NCBI GenBank assembly: GCA_002404195.1
Contig: DHJF01000032.1
Coordinates: 1-22,052, forward strand
Length of the DNA: 22,052 bases
Source: Candidatus Saccharibacteria bacterium UBA4727
Lineage (GTDB): Bacteria > Patescibacteriota > Saccharimonadia > Saccharimonadales > Saccharimonadaceae
Direction of reading: 5' to 3'
How positions within the stretch are numbered: the first letter of the stretch is position 1; each line of letters begins with the position of its first letter. Below are positions 13,255 to 20,749 of the stretch, piece by piece. Both the position numbers and the translations under genes were made by a program. The notes below the pieces were generated by a model. It saw only the letters and a list, made by a program, of their open reading frames with translations. It had not been told where the DNA came from and made no database searches.

Positions 13255-13998
13255 ATGAAAATCACCACTCTCAACCTATTTGGACGTTTCGATGGCTGGC
13301 AATCTCGCCAAAAAAATATCATCCAGTATCTTTCGAGCGTTGATACTGATATTATTTTCTTTCAAGAAGTCGTCTACCTGCCCGATGAATCTGCCTACAC
13401 TCAAATAACCGATATAAATAAGACACTCGCCTACCCATACGAGCATATTGCTGTCACCCGCTTACAAACAAGTCTTCAGTACAGTGAGCATCGTGAAGGC
13501 CAAGGGTTGCTCAGTAAATATCCAATTATAAAAAGTGAGACGCTGGTTCTACGTCAGAATCCTGAAGACCACCTGCAGCGCATTGTACAGCTCGTTGATG
13601 TCAAGGTTGGCGAAGAAATAGTCAAGTTTGCAAACGTCCAGTTTGCCGAGCTGCCTCGCCATGCCGGCAATCACCTCCAGGAACTCCTCGAAATTTTACA
13701 TTCACGGGGCGAACATCGCATCATACTCGGTGACTTTAATATTCCTAATATCGATGTCCCTTTGTATGCGCAGTTGTGGCAGCAGGACTACCGATCATCA
13801 TCGGCAACACCTTACATTAGTTATCCTAGTTTAGAAACACGTCTCGACTATATTCTACTGCCAAAAGTGTACACCTTCACCGAGACGACGCTTTCCGGCG
13901 ATACACTCTCAGACCACAGAGCTTTAACGGTTGGCATTGCTTTAACGGTTGGCGTTACACTCCCGCAGTCGAGTTTGCAATCTAACCTGCTATCATAA
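13255..13998 (+). CDS. Endonuclease/exonuclease/phosphatase (EEP) superfamily hydrolase
   Basis: The 247-residue protein has the DNase I-like fold signatures: ITTLNLFGR (Asn7), FFQEVV (metal-binding Glu38), ILGDFNIP (Asp160, Asn162), RLDYIL (Asp198) and LSDHRAL (Asp220, His221). The EEP His that usually sits in an N-T-H-L block is replaced: the matching segment reads ANVQFAE, giving Gln129. This family cleaves phosphodiesters or phosphomonoesters in DNA, RNA, inositol lipids or nucleotides; the substrate cannot be predicted. The C-terminus carries an in-frame duplication (ALTVGI-ALTVGV). There is no signal peptide. I set the start by the promoter 7 nt upstream; an upstream extension to 13084 would run through the operator. 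A membrane protein gene follows after 1 nt. Confidence 0.82.
   Translation: MKITTLNLFGRFDGWQSRQKNIIQYLSSVDTDIIFFQEVVYLPDESAYTQITDINKTLAYPYEHIAVTRLQTSLQYSEHREGQGLLSKYPIIKSETLVLRQNPEDHLQRIVQLVDVKVGEEIVKFANVQFAELPRHAGNHLQELLEILHSRGEHRIILGDFNIPNIDVPLYAQLWQQDYRSSSATPYISYPSLETRLDYILLPKVYTFTETTLSGDTLSDHRALTVGIALTVGVTLPQSSLQSNLLS
13921..13956 (+). repeat. Two 18-bp tandem copies inside the EEP gene
   Basis: GCTTTAACGGTTGGCATT (13921-13938) is followed by the same 18 bp with one change (GTT for ATT, 13939-13956). The copies are in frame and add six residues just after the catalytic SDH. Confidence 0.9.
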
Positions 13999-13999
13999 G

Positions 14000-14587
14000 A
14001 TGATGTCACGTTTATACAAAAGGCTGATTGTCGTTAATATATTTGGTGGATTATTTTATATTTTTTGCCTGCTACAGTGGCTATGGGCGATACTCCCCTA
14101 TTTACCTGGATTTATTTCACTCGCTACAAAAATACAACCCGTGACCGAACGGCCCTCCGTCGTCATGCAGGCGAGCAGCAGTCAGCCGCCATCACTGTTC
14201 ATGGTGGTACTGGCGAGTATCATCGTAGTTGGCATCTTAGCCATGACGGCGTACGTACTTGTGAAATTGCCGGCGACCATCGGGAAAGCTGGCGAAAAGT
14301 TCACCAAAAGTGCCTCGCAGCATCTGGTGCCCGTCGTTAGTCATCATGCAACATTGACACCGAGAAAACGCCTCCGCCTTGCAACCCGGATAGTCATGAT
14401 GATTAAGATGGCGCTCTGCGTCCTACCGGTTATCGTGGCGTCACTCAGCTTTAGCATGGCGCTCACCGTCCCCTTCAACGTTACACTGATTGTTGCGGCG
14501 TTTTTGGCAATCGTTTCATTCATACTGCTCGCGGCCCAAGTCTCGCTCGCAAAAATACTGCACGTCGCCCTCAAAGAGAGCTGGTAA
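14000..14587 (+). CDS. Four-helix membrane protein of unknown function
   Basis: I do not recognise a family. The 195-residue product has four predicted membrane helices (about 10-32, 66-88, 131-153, 159-181) with a basic segment before the third (TPRKRLRLATR). The loop between helices 1 and 2 is Ser/Pro-rich and the stretch after helix 2 contains PATIGKAGEKFTKSASQ. The start ATGATG lies 1 nt after the EEP stop, so translation is probably coupled and the two proteins may act together at the membrane. A longer frame from 13949 would overlap the EEP gene and adds no membrane-protein features. Confidence 0.7.
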   Translation: MMSRLYKRLIVVNIFGGLFYIFCLLQWLWAILPYLPGFISLATKIQPVTERPSVVMQASSSQPPSLFMVVLASIIVVGILAMTAYVLVKLPATIGKAGEKFTKSASQHLVPVVSHHATLTPRKRLRLATRIVMMIKMALCVLPVIVASLSFSMALTVPFNVTLIVAAFLAIVSFILLAAQVSLAKILHVALKESW

Positions 14588-14588
14588 C

Positions 14589-15086
14589 TTAGGCGGCTCG
14601 CGTTGCCGTCACGTCAATGAACTGTTCAATATAGCCGGTTTTGCCTTCCGCCCAGTGCAGGACTGACGCCGCGTAAAAGCGATCCCCTGATAGAATCTGG
14701 GCTTTGCTGACGAATGCATATGCTTCAATTTCCGAGGGCTGAAGAACGATATGTTCGCGTTCAGCTTCCGGAAAGGCTGCCTGAAAAACAAACTGATACG
14801 ACTGGGCGTGCTTGCTCATGCGGTCGAGTATCATCAAAAACGAGAGGTCCTCGCGCGCAACCTGCACACCCGACTCTTCGCTAGCTTCACGGATTGCCGC
14901 TTGCAGCGGCGTTTCACCGGGATCAATGATACCACCTGGAAATGTCCAGTGTTCTTTATAGGTTGCTTTGAGGACCAGCACCTGGCCCGACGTATCAACA
15001 AGGGCCAGCGCTGCGCTCGACAGCCGTTTTGGCAGCTTATCGAACCATGCCTTATTTTCAAACCAGGTGTAAATACGCTGTGTCAT
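14589..15086 (-). CDS. Nudix hydrolase
   Basis: Nudix enzymes hydrolyse nucleoside diphosphates linked to another moiety. The 165-residue protein has a complete Nudix box at 52-74 (pattern G-x5-E-x7-REx-x-EE-x-GV: Gly52, Glu58, Arg66-Glu67, Glu70-Glu71, Gly73), preceded by LALVDTSGQVLVLKATYKEH and WTFPGG. Substrate (oxidised nucleotides, NDP-sugars, capped RNA) cannot be told. It starts 3 nt after the rny stop, so it is co-transcribed with the mRNA-decay endonuclease RNase Y; a role in RNA 5'-end processing (RppH-like) is a tempting but unproven reading. The end is 2 nt from the convergent membrane protein gene. Confidence 0.92.
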   Translation of the reverse strand: MTQRIYTWFENKAWFDKLPKRLSSAALALVDTSGQVLVLKATYKEHWTFPGGIIDPGETPLQAAIREASEESGVQVAREDLSFLMILDRMSKHAQSYQFVFQAAFPEAEREHIVLQPSEIEAYAFVSKAQILSGDRFYAASVLHWAEGKTGYIEQFIDVTATRAA

Positions 15087-15088
15087 GA

Positions 15089-16579
15089 CTATTTCGCAAA
15101 TTCAATTGCACGGGTTTCACGAATCACATTCACTTTGATCGTACCTGGATACTGCATGGTGCTTTCAATTTTCGTGGCAATATCACGAGCAAGTTTAATC
15201 GCCGACAAATCGTCGATCGTCTTCGGACTCACAATCACCCGAATTTCACGCCCGGCACTGATAGCATAGGCCTTATCGATACCCTTAAAGCTAGTGGCAA
15301 CGTTTTCAAGATCGCGCATGCGCTCTGAGAAGTTTTCGGCACTAATGTTGCGCGCACCAGGGCGAGCGGCTGAGGCGGCGTCAACCACACGGACCACGAG
15401 GGCTTCTGGTGTGGTGGCTTCAACATCATCATGATGAGCTTCGATAGCGTGTACGATGCGCTCGTCCATGCCATACTTACGGGCCAGTTCGGCACCAATG
15501 TGATGATGCTTGCCTTCAATCTTATGCGTGACTGCCTTACCGATATCGTGCAGTAGGGTAGCGATTTTGGTAACACGAACATCAGCCCCAATTTCTTCGG
15601 CAATCAAGCCGGCCATATGAGCCATTTCAGTGCTATGCATCAGGACGTTTTGACCGTAACTGGTGCGGAATTTTAGCTCGCCGAGCAGGCGGAGCATTTC
15701 TTTTGGAATCCCAACCACCCCAACTTCACGGGCGGCGTCTTCACCGGCACGAGCGATATCTTTATCGATCTCTTTTTCCGCCTTGGCGACCACTTCCTCG
15801 ATACGGGCTGGGTGGATGCGACCATCTTTCATTAGCATTTCAAGTGTGACGCGGGCGACCTGGCGACGAATTGGATCGAACGAACTCAGAATAATCATAC
15901 CTGGCGTATCGTCAACCAGAATATCGACACCAGTGGCACGTTGCAGGGCTTGAATATTGCGGCCTTCTTTGCCAATAATGCGGCCTTTCATTTCGTCGTC
16001 AGTCAGCTTGACAGCCGTCACCGTCCGCTCTGCCGTGACTTCGCTGCTCATACGCTCCATGGCGGTGACCAGGATTGTCTGGGCACGCTCTTCGGCGTCT
16101 TCCATCGCATCATGTTGCAATTTGTTCACAAGACCAATCAGATCTTCTTTAATATCGCGTTCGGTCATTTGCATCAGTTTGTCGGCGGCATCTTGCTTTT
16201 TTAGGCCGGCAATCTTTTCGAGCTTTTCTTGTTGCTTGGTGCGAATATCACGAATTTCATTCTTTAAATCTTCTACTTCGTCTTCTTGAGTGCGAAGTTT
16301 TTCGGCGCGCTTATCCAGCTGATCAATTTTGTTATCAAGCGTGGTCTCACGGTCAGCCAAGCGGTTTTCGGTTTTTTTCCACTCACGACGGCGCTCATTT
16401 TCAAGCTGCAGTACTTCATCTTTGGCTTTAAGAACGATGTCGCCTGCTTTCGTCTTTGCCTGCGCTAATTCTTGATCGGCTTTGTTTTTTTCAGTGGCCA
16501 CACGGCGCTTTTCGTAGACGACGGTGCCGCCAATACCAAAAACAGCCCCGAGGATGGCGGCAATTATTCCCTCTATCAT
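15089..16579 (-). CDS. rny: Ribonuclease Y
   Basis: RNase Y is a membrane-anchored endoribonuclease that starts mRNA decay in bacteria lacking RNase E. The 496-residue protein has the full layout: N-terminal membrane helix (about 3-21), long charged coiled coil (about 25-135), a KH RNA-binding domain with the GRIIGKEGRN loop (199-208), and an HD domain with the His-Asp pair in LLHDIGKAV (His344-Asp345) and further metal-site histidines in HKIEGKHHHIGAE and EAHHDD. Length is close to the usual 510-520. An AAGGA Shine-Dalgarno sits 7 nt upstream of ATG. Unlike its neighbours it appears to have a long leader of about 120 nt from a promoter just after tsaB. Confidence 0.97.
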   Translation of the reverse strand: MIEGIIAAILGAVFGIGGTVVYEKRRVATEKNKADQELAQAKTKAGDIVLKAKDEVLQLENERRREWKKTENRLADRETTLDNKIDQLDKRAEKLRTQEDEVEDLKNEIRDIRTKQQEKLEKIAGLKKQDAADKLMQMTERDIKEDLIGLVNKLQHDAMEDAEERAQTILVTAMERMSSEVTAERTVTAVKLTDDEMKGRIIGKEGRNIQALQRATGVDILVDDTPGMIILSSFDPIRRQVARVTLEMLMKDGRIHPARIEEVVAKAEKEIDKDIARAGEDAAREVGVVGIPKEMLRLLGELKFRTSYGQNVLMHSTEMAHMAGLIAEEIGADVRVTKIATLLHDIGKAVTHKIEGKHHHIGAELARKYGMDERIVHAIEAHHDDVEATTPEALVVRVVDAASAARPGARNISAENFSERMRDLENVATSFKGIDKAYAISAGREIRVIVSPKTIDDLSAIKLARDIATKIESTMQYPGTIKVNVIRETRAIEFAK

Positions 16580-16707
16580 AGTTGTTCCTTTCTCTCAACA
16601 CCGTGGAACCGTTCTGGAACTGCGTACTATCACTCGGGCAAAACGGAAATTATCAGGGGTTGGAGGTTTCAAAAAATTTTCATCAAAAGTCTATAACGAC
16701 TAATTCT

Positions 16708-16737
16708 ATTGTAGCGCTTTTTACGTCATTACAGCAA
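16708..16737 (-). promoter_or_regulatory. Promoter of rny with a leader of about 120 nt
   Basis: On the minus strand TTGCTG (16737-16732), 18-bp spacer, TACAAT (16713-16708), placed immediately after the tsaB stop. The start near 16701 leaves about 120 nt before ATG 16579. The leader contains a GTTC-CA-GAAC inverted repeat and, like RNase E/Y leaders elsewhere, might be involved in feedback; that is inference. Confidence 0.45.
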
Positions 16738-16739
16738 GC

Positions 16740-17126
16740 TTATTTGCGTGGCTTGGTGATATGAGCTTCGCTGCCGTAAAACGGCATAACCATTTCATCA
16801 TTTTCACCATTTTGCAGGCGCGTCAGCGCTGTTTGTTGCCACAGCTCACCTCGAGTACCAACAATCGGAAGATGCTCGCTATTGGCAATCGTATTCATGA
16901 CCGTCAGACCGATACGTAGGCCAGTAAAACTGCCCGGACCTTCAAAGACTCCAATACTCCGAATATCGCTGAAGGTTTTATTATTCTTCTCGAGCTGTTG
17001 TTGTATATACTTCAACAGATTTTTCGCCAGCGTCCGATCCGCTTGCCACTGGTCAGTATACTGCCAATCACCATCAACCAGCGTTAGCTTACAGACCGGG
17101 GTACTAGTATCGAGTAATACAATCAC
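16740..17126 (-). CDS. tsaB: TsaB-like t6A synthesis protein, short form
   Basis: TsaB is the inactive ASKHA-fold partner of TsaD in the complex that transfers threonylcarbamoyl to A37 of tRNA. The product is about 128 residues, starting (GTG) MIVLLDTSTPVCKLTLVDG, with the family signature IGVFEGPGSFTGLRIGL (about 66-82). Typical bacterial TsaB has about 220-230 residues; here the second lobe is replaced by a short tail ending EAHITKPRK. The GTG overlaps the tsaE stop (GTGA), which fixes the start; a longer frame from 17261 would lie inside tsaE. No frameshift or leftover coding similarity is visible downstream (rny promoter follows at once), so it looks like a genuinely compact TsaB rather than a broken one. 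Confidence 0.88.
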   Translation of the reverse strand: MIVLLDTSTPVCKLTLVDGDWQYTDQWQADRTLAKNLLKYIQQQLEKNNKTFSDIRSIGVFEGPGSFTGLRIGLTVMNTIANSEHLPIVGTRGELWQQTALTRLQNGENDEMVMPFYGSEAHITKPRK

Positions 17127-17578
17127 GCTACGTTCTCCAACAGTCGCCGGCTCATCTCGCCGCCAGCCGCGAGGGTGATGTGGCGAACGGTTTCTTGTGG
17201 CGATGCAATCGAAAGCGTCAGACGGTCGGCGGGCAGTACCCCACTGACAATCCCGGCCCATTCTATCACCGTGACGGCGCGCGGATCATGAATCGTTTCA
17301 TGCAGCTCATCAGCCATAATGCCAGCATCGCCGAGGCGATAAAAATCATAGTGCGATAATTGCAGGTCGTCGCGGCCGTCATAGACCCGGCTAATCGTAA
17401 AACTTGGACTTTGTACGTCTTCGCTCACACCCATACCGGCCGCAATGCCTTTGGTAAGGGTGGTTTTACCAGCACCGACGTCGCCGACCAGCTCCAGAAT
17501 TTCGCCACCAGCCAATAGTCCGCCCAAGCGGACACCGAATGCACGCGTTGCGTCTTCACTCGTCAGTTCATAGTTCAT
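17123..17578 (-). CDS. tsaE: TsaE, ATPase of t6A tRNA modification
   Basis: TsaE binds the TsaB-TsaD complex and its ATPase drives t6A turnover. The 151-residue product has Walker A LVGDVGAGKTTLTKG (34-48 region), the switch-like SPSFTISRVY, Walker B-type LSHYDFYRL, and VTVIEWAG, all diagnostic of the YjeE/TsaE family. Start ATG 17578 directly follows GGAAGGAG, too close for a working Shine-Dalgarno, while a TATAAT lies 8 nt upstream, so a leaderless start is likely. It overlaps tsaB by 4 nt. tsaD, the catalytic partner, is not in the window. Confidence 0.95.
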   Translation of the reverse strand: MNYELTSEDATRAFGVRLGGLLAGGEILELVGDVGAGKTTLTKGIAAGMGVSEDVQSPSFTISRVYDGRDDLQLSHYDFYRLGDAGIMADELHETIHDPRAVTVIEWAGIVSGVLPADRLTLSIASPQETVRHITLAAGGEMSRRLLENVA

Positions 17579-17586
17579 CTCCTTCC

Positions 17587-17595
17587 ATTATACCA
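17587..17595 (-). promoter_or_regulatory. Extended -10 promoter of tsaE-tsaB
   Basis: TGGTATAAT on the minus strand, 8 nt before ATG 17578. Confidence 0.6.
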
Positions 17596-17663
17596 CTCCG
17601 CGGTATGTGTACAGAGGGGTGACGAAGCCCACAAGTGAGCTGGCGATTTTAGAGGGTTTCACG

Positions 17664-17669
17664 TACAAT
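17664..17669 (+). promoter_or_regulatory. Candidate -10 box of pilB-pilC
   Basis: TACAAT, 13 nt before ATG 17683, giving a leader of about 6 nt. No good -35 or Shine-Dalgarno is seen. Confidence 0.45.
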
Positions 17670-17682
17670 AGGCGTAAGCACT

Positions 17683-19464
17683 ATGCGTATTTCCGATGAT
17701 GTTATTGAAAAGCTGCTCACACGGGGGTCACTCGCAACACCCGAGCAAATTACCGTCCTTCAAGAAGAGGCGACTCGTTCTGGACGTCCGCTCCAGGAAA
17801 TAGTCATCCAGAAAACTCTTTTCAACAACCAGTCTCTCACCGAGGCCTTCGCCGACTACGCCCACATTCCGTTTATAGACCTCAAACCAACTGATATTCC
17901 GCACGATGTCCTCAGTCGCATTCCTGGGCGTATTGCCAAACAGTATAACGCCGTCCTGTTTAAGATTGATGAAGATGGCACGATGCACCTGGCCATGGAC
18001 GACCCAGATGATGTCCAAGCAGTCAGCTTTATTCAAAAAGAGCTTGGTGAGAATACCAAGATCTACATTGCCACGCACGATAATATTTTGGCGTGTCTTG
18101 AAAACTACCGTGGCGACGTCAACCAAGAGCTAAACGAAGTTATCGACATCCAACGCGAAGATGCTACCGAAGTCCAAGCCGTTACCGAGGCGGACGTATC
18201 AGAAGATTCGCCAATTGCTCAGACGATTAACCTCCTGCTGGAATATGCAATCAAATCCAATGCCAGCGACATCCACCTTGAGCCGCGCGAAGAGTACGTC
18301 CAGGTGCGCTACCGTATTGACGGCGTCCTCAAAGAGGTCAATCGCCTACCACGTAACGTTATCAACGCCCTGACCAGTCGTGTGAAGATTTTGTCCAACC
18401 TCAAAATCGACGAACGTCGTGTACCGCAAGATGGTCGCTTCAAGATTAAAGTCGGCGGCAAACAATACGCCCTGCGTGTCTCGACCCTGCCAATTGCTGA
18501 TGGCGAAAAGATCGTCATGCGTATTTTGGACGAATCCAACCAGGCCATCACCCTGCAAGACCTCGGCTACTGGGGACACTCTCTCGACATCATTTCCCAG
18601 GCCTTAACCGAACCAAACGGCATGATCCTCATCACCGGACCAACCGGTTCAGGTAAGTCAACCAGCTTGTTTAGTATCCTGACTAAGCTCAATACGCCTG
18701 ACGTCAATATTTCTACCATCGAGGATCCGGTTGAGTATAAGATTCCGGGGGTCAACCAAACCCAGACCAACGTCAAAGCCGGCATGACCTTCGCCAGCGG
18801 CCTGCGCGCCCTCCTCCGTCAAGACCCGAATATTATTATGGTCGGTGAGATCCGAGACGGCGAAACCGCCAACTTAGGCGTGCAAGCCGCCCTGACCGGT
18901 CACTTGGTTTTTAGCACACTCCACACCAACAACGCCGCCACCACTCTGCCGCGTTTACTCGATATGGACATTGAGCCGTTCTTGATTGCCAGCACCGTCA
19001 AGGCCGTGGTTGGTCAGCGCCTGGTGCGTCGTTTGTGTACATTCTGCCGCCAGAGTATCACGCCGTCGAGCGATGAAATTACTGCTATCACACACCTCTT
19101 CCACCTGCGTGAAAATCAAACGTTTAGCCGTGTTCACGAACTCGAAAAGCAGGCTGCCGACCAGCAAATTGGTGGCGATGCTCCGCTCGGCACCAGTGAC
19201 ACAACCATCACTAACTTATGGAAAGCCTCACCAGAAGGCTGTGATGCGTGCAACCATACCGGCTACAAGGGGCGTATTGGTATCTACGAGGTGCTTGACG
19301 TGACGATTCCTATCCAAAAAATGATTGTCTCCAGCGCCACCAGCAACCAGATTCAAGACCAAGCAATTGTCGAGGGGATGGTGACGATGCAGACCGATGG
19401 CCTGATTAAAGCCCTACGTGGCAACACAACTATTGAAGAAGTTCTACGGGTGACGAAAGAATAA
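17683..19464 (+). CDS. pilB: PilB/GspE-family type IV pilus assembly ATPase
   Basis: Cytoplasmic hexameric motor that powers pilin polymerisation. The 593-residue protein has an N-terminal GspE_N/MshEN-type domain (about 1-140), an N2 domain with SDIHLEPREEYVQVRYRIDG (195-214), then the motor: Walker A GPTGSGKST (319-327), Asp box STIEDPVEY, Walker B IIMVGEIRD (384-392), His box GHLVFSTLHTNN (406-417), and a four-cysteine zinc site (452, 455, 520, 523) typical of assembly (PilB) rather than retraction (PilT) ATPases. About 60 residues of polar sequence separate the two Cys pairs. pilC starts 3 nt after its stop. No pilT is found between pilB and pilC or elsewhere in the window. Confidence 0.96.
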   Translation: MRISDDVIEKLLTRGSLATPEQITVLQEEATRSGRPLQEIVIQKTLFNNQSLTEAFADYAHIPFIDLKPTDIPHDVLSRIPGRIAKQYNAVLFKIDEDGTMHLAMDDPDDVQAVSFIQKELGENTKIYIATHDNILACLENYRGDVNQELNEVIDIQREDATEVQAVTEADVSEDSPIAQTINLLLEYAIKSNASDIHLEPREEYVQVRYRIDGVLKEVNRLPRNVINALTSRVKILSNLKIDERRVPQDGRFKIKVGGKQYALRVSTLPIADGEKIVMRILDESNQAITLQDLGYWGHSLDIISQALTEPNGMILITGPTGSGKSTSLFSILTKLNTPDVNISTIEDPVEYKIPGVNQTQTNVKAGMTFASGLRALLRQDPNIIMVGEIRDGETANLGVQAALTGHLVFSTLHTNNAATTLPRLLDMDIEPFLIASTVKAVVGQRLVRRLCTFCRQSITPSSDEITAITHLFHLRENQTFSRVHELEKQAADQQIGGDAPLGTSDTTITNLWKASPEGCDACNHTGYKGRIGIYEVLDVTIPIQKMIVSSATSNQIQDQAIVEGMVTMQTDGLIKALRGNTTIEEVLRVTKE

Positions 19465-19467
19465 CCT

Positions 19468-20703
19468 ATGCCATCATTCCTCTTTATCGCCGTTAACGGT
19501 AACAACAAAATCATTGCCGGTAAGCTCGACGGAGCTGATCGATCGGCCGTGATTGCCGCCCTGAACAACCAGGGCCTGCGACCAATCAGTATCAAAGACG
19601 GCGCCAGCGGCACAGCTAAAAAAGGCTTCGACTTTGATAGTTTATTGAACAGTAATAAGGTAAAAATTGACGACCTTGTCATGTTTACGCGCCAGTTAAG
19701 CGCCATGGTAGGGGCCGGCGTGCCGCTGCTACGCGCCCTCAGTTCACTCCAGCAGCACACCGAAAGTGTGGGCCTTAAAAAGACGCTCACTACTGTTATT
19801 AAAGATGTGGAGGGTGGCTCACCACTGGCAGACGCGCTCGGTAAATACCCCAACACGTTTAGTGATGTCTACGTCAACATGGTGCGCGCCGGCGAAGCGG
19901 CGGGTATCTTAGACGAAATTTTAAAACGCCTTGCGATGCAGCAAGAAAAAAACTCCACCATTCGTAAAAAAGTAAAAAGTGCTATGGCCTACCCGATGGT
20001 ATTGATTGTTATTACCTTCATTGCCTTCTTTGGCCTGATGCTCTTCGTGATTCCAAAAATTGGCAAAATTCTCGGCGACCTCGGTGGCCCAGATGCCAAG
20101 CTCCCCGTTCTGACGCGAGGTATGCTCGCGATTAGTGGTTTTATGACAACCTATTGGTACATTTTAATCCCTCTCGTCGTCGGTGGAGTAATGCTCCTGA
20201 TGCGCTATATTAAAACACCTGTCGGCAAATCGCAATTACACCACTTCGTCCTCAAGGTACCCGGTATCAAACTCATTATCATGAAGGTTGCCATTGCGCG
20301 ATTTGCGCGTACCTTTGCGGCCCTGATGGGTGCGGGCGTCGCCGTCCTCGAAGCCCTTAACGTGACCGCTCGAGCTGTTGGTAATGTCGTGTACGAGAAA
20401 GCGTTGGTTGATGCCGCGGAGGCAGTCAAAAACGGGGCGACGTTATCATCAGTCATAGAGAAAAATCCAATCTTTCCATCGATTGTGGCACAGATGCTCG
20501 CCGTTGGTGAGGAGACTGGTCAAACCGATGTCGTTCTCCTGAAAGTGGCGGACTTTTACGAAGAAGAGGTTGATGTCGCGATTGACAGCCTCAGTTCTAT
20601 TATTGAACCGGTTATGATTGTCCTGATGGGCAGCATGGTCGGTCTGATTGCCGCCAGCGTGATGGGCCCGATTGCTGGATTAGCACAAAATATCAAGGGA
20701 TAG
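19468..20703 (+). CDS. pilC: PilC/GspF inner-membrane platform protein
   Basis: Polytopic platform that couples PilB to pilin extraction and insertion. The 411-residue product has two T2SSF repeats: the first (about 68-195) with FTRQLSAMVGAGVPLLRAL and NMVRAGEAAGILDEIL, the second (about 273-400) with FARTFAALMGAGVAVLEAL and MLAVGEETGQTDVVL, and three membrane helices (about 175-195, 226-245, 380-400). An N-terminal segment (1-60) is typical for PilC. Length is normal. It follows pilB by 3 nt and should be co-translated. Confidence 0.96.
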   Translation: MPSFLFIAVNGNNKIIAGKLDGADRSAVIAALNNQGLRPISIKDGASGTAKKGFDFDSLLNSNKVKIDDLVMFTRQLSAMVGAGVPLLRALSSLQQHTESVGLKKTLTTVIKDVEGGSPLADALGKYPNTFSDVYVNMVRAGEAAGILDEILKRLAMQQEKNSTIRKKVKSAMAYPMVLIVITFIAFFGLMLFVIPKIGKILGDLGGPDAKLPVLTRGMLAISGFMTTYWYILIPLVVGGVMLLMRYIKTPVGKSQLHHFVLKVPGIKLIIMKVAIARFARTFAALMGAGVAVLEALNVTARAVGNVVYEKALVDAAEAVKNGATLSSVIEKNPIFPSIVAQMLAVGEETGQTDVVLLKVADFYEEEVDVAIDSLSSIIEPVMIVLMGSMVGLIAASVMGPIAGLAQNIKG

Positions 20704-20723
20704 CATAGTGCTCATGCTATACT
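20700..20723 (+). promoter_or_regulatory. Extended -10 promoter of pilM-pilN overlapped by an inverted repeat
   Basis: TGCTATACT (20715-20723) is an extended -10 promoter giving a leader of about 20 nt before ATG 20750. ATAGCAT (20700-20706) and ATGCTAT (20714-20720) are perfect inverted arms with a 7-nt loop; the right arm covers half of the -10 box. It may be an operator or a weak attenuator after pilC. Confidence 0.45.
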
Positions 20724-20749
20724 AAAAGAGAAACATTTAGTGGGCATCA

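Noticed and set aside
17127..17261. Longer tsaB frame starting inside tsaE
   Set aside because: The added residues are the out-of-frame reading of tsaE; the GTGA overlap start matches the TsaB N-terminus.
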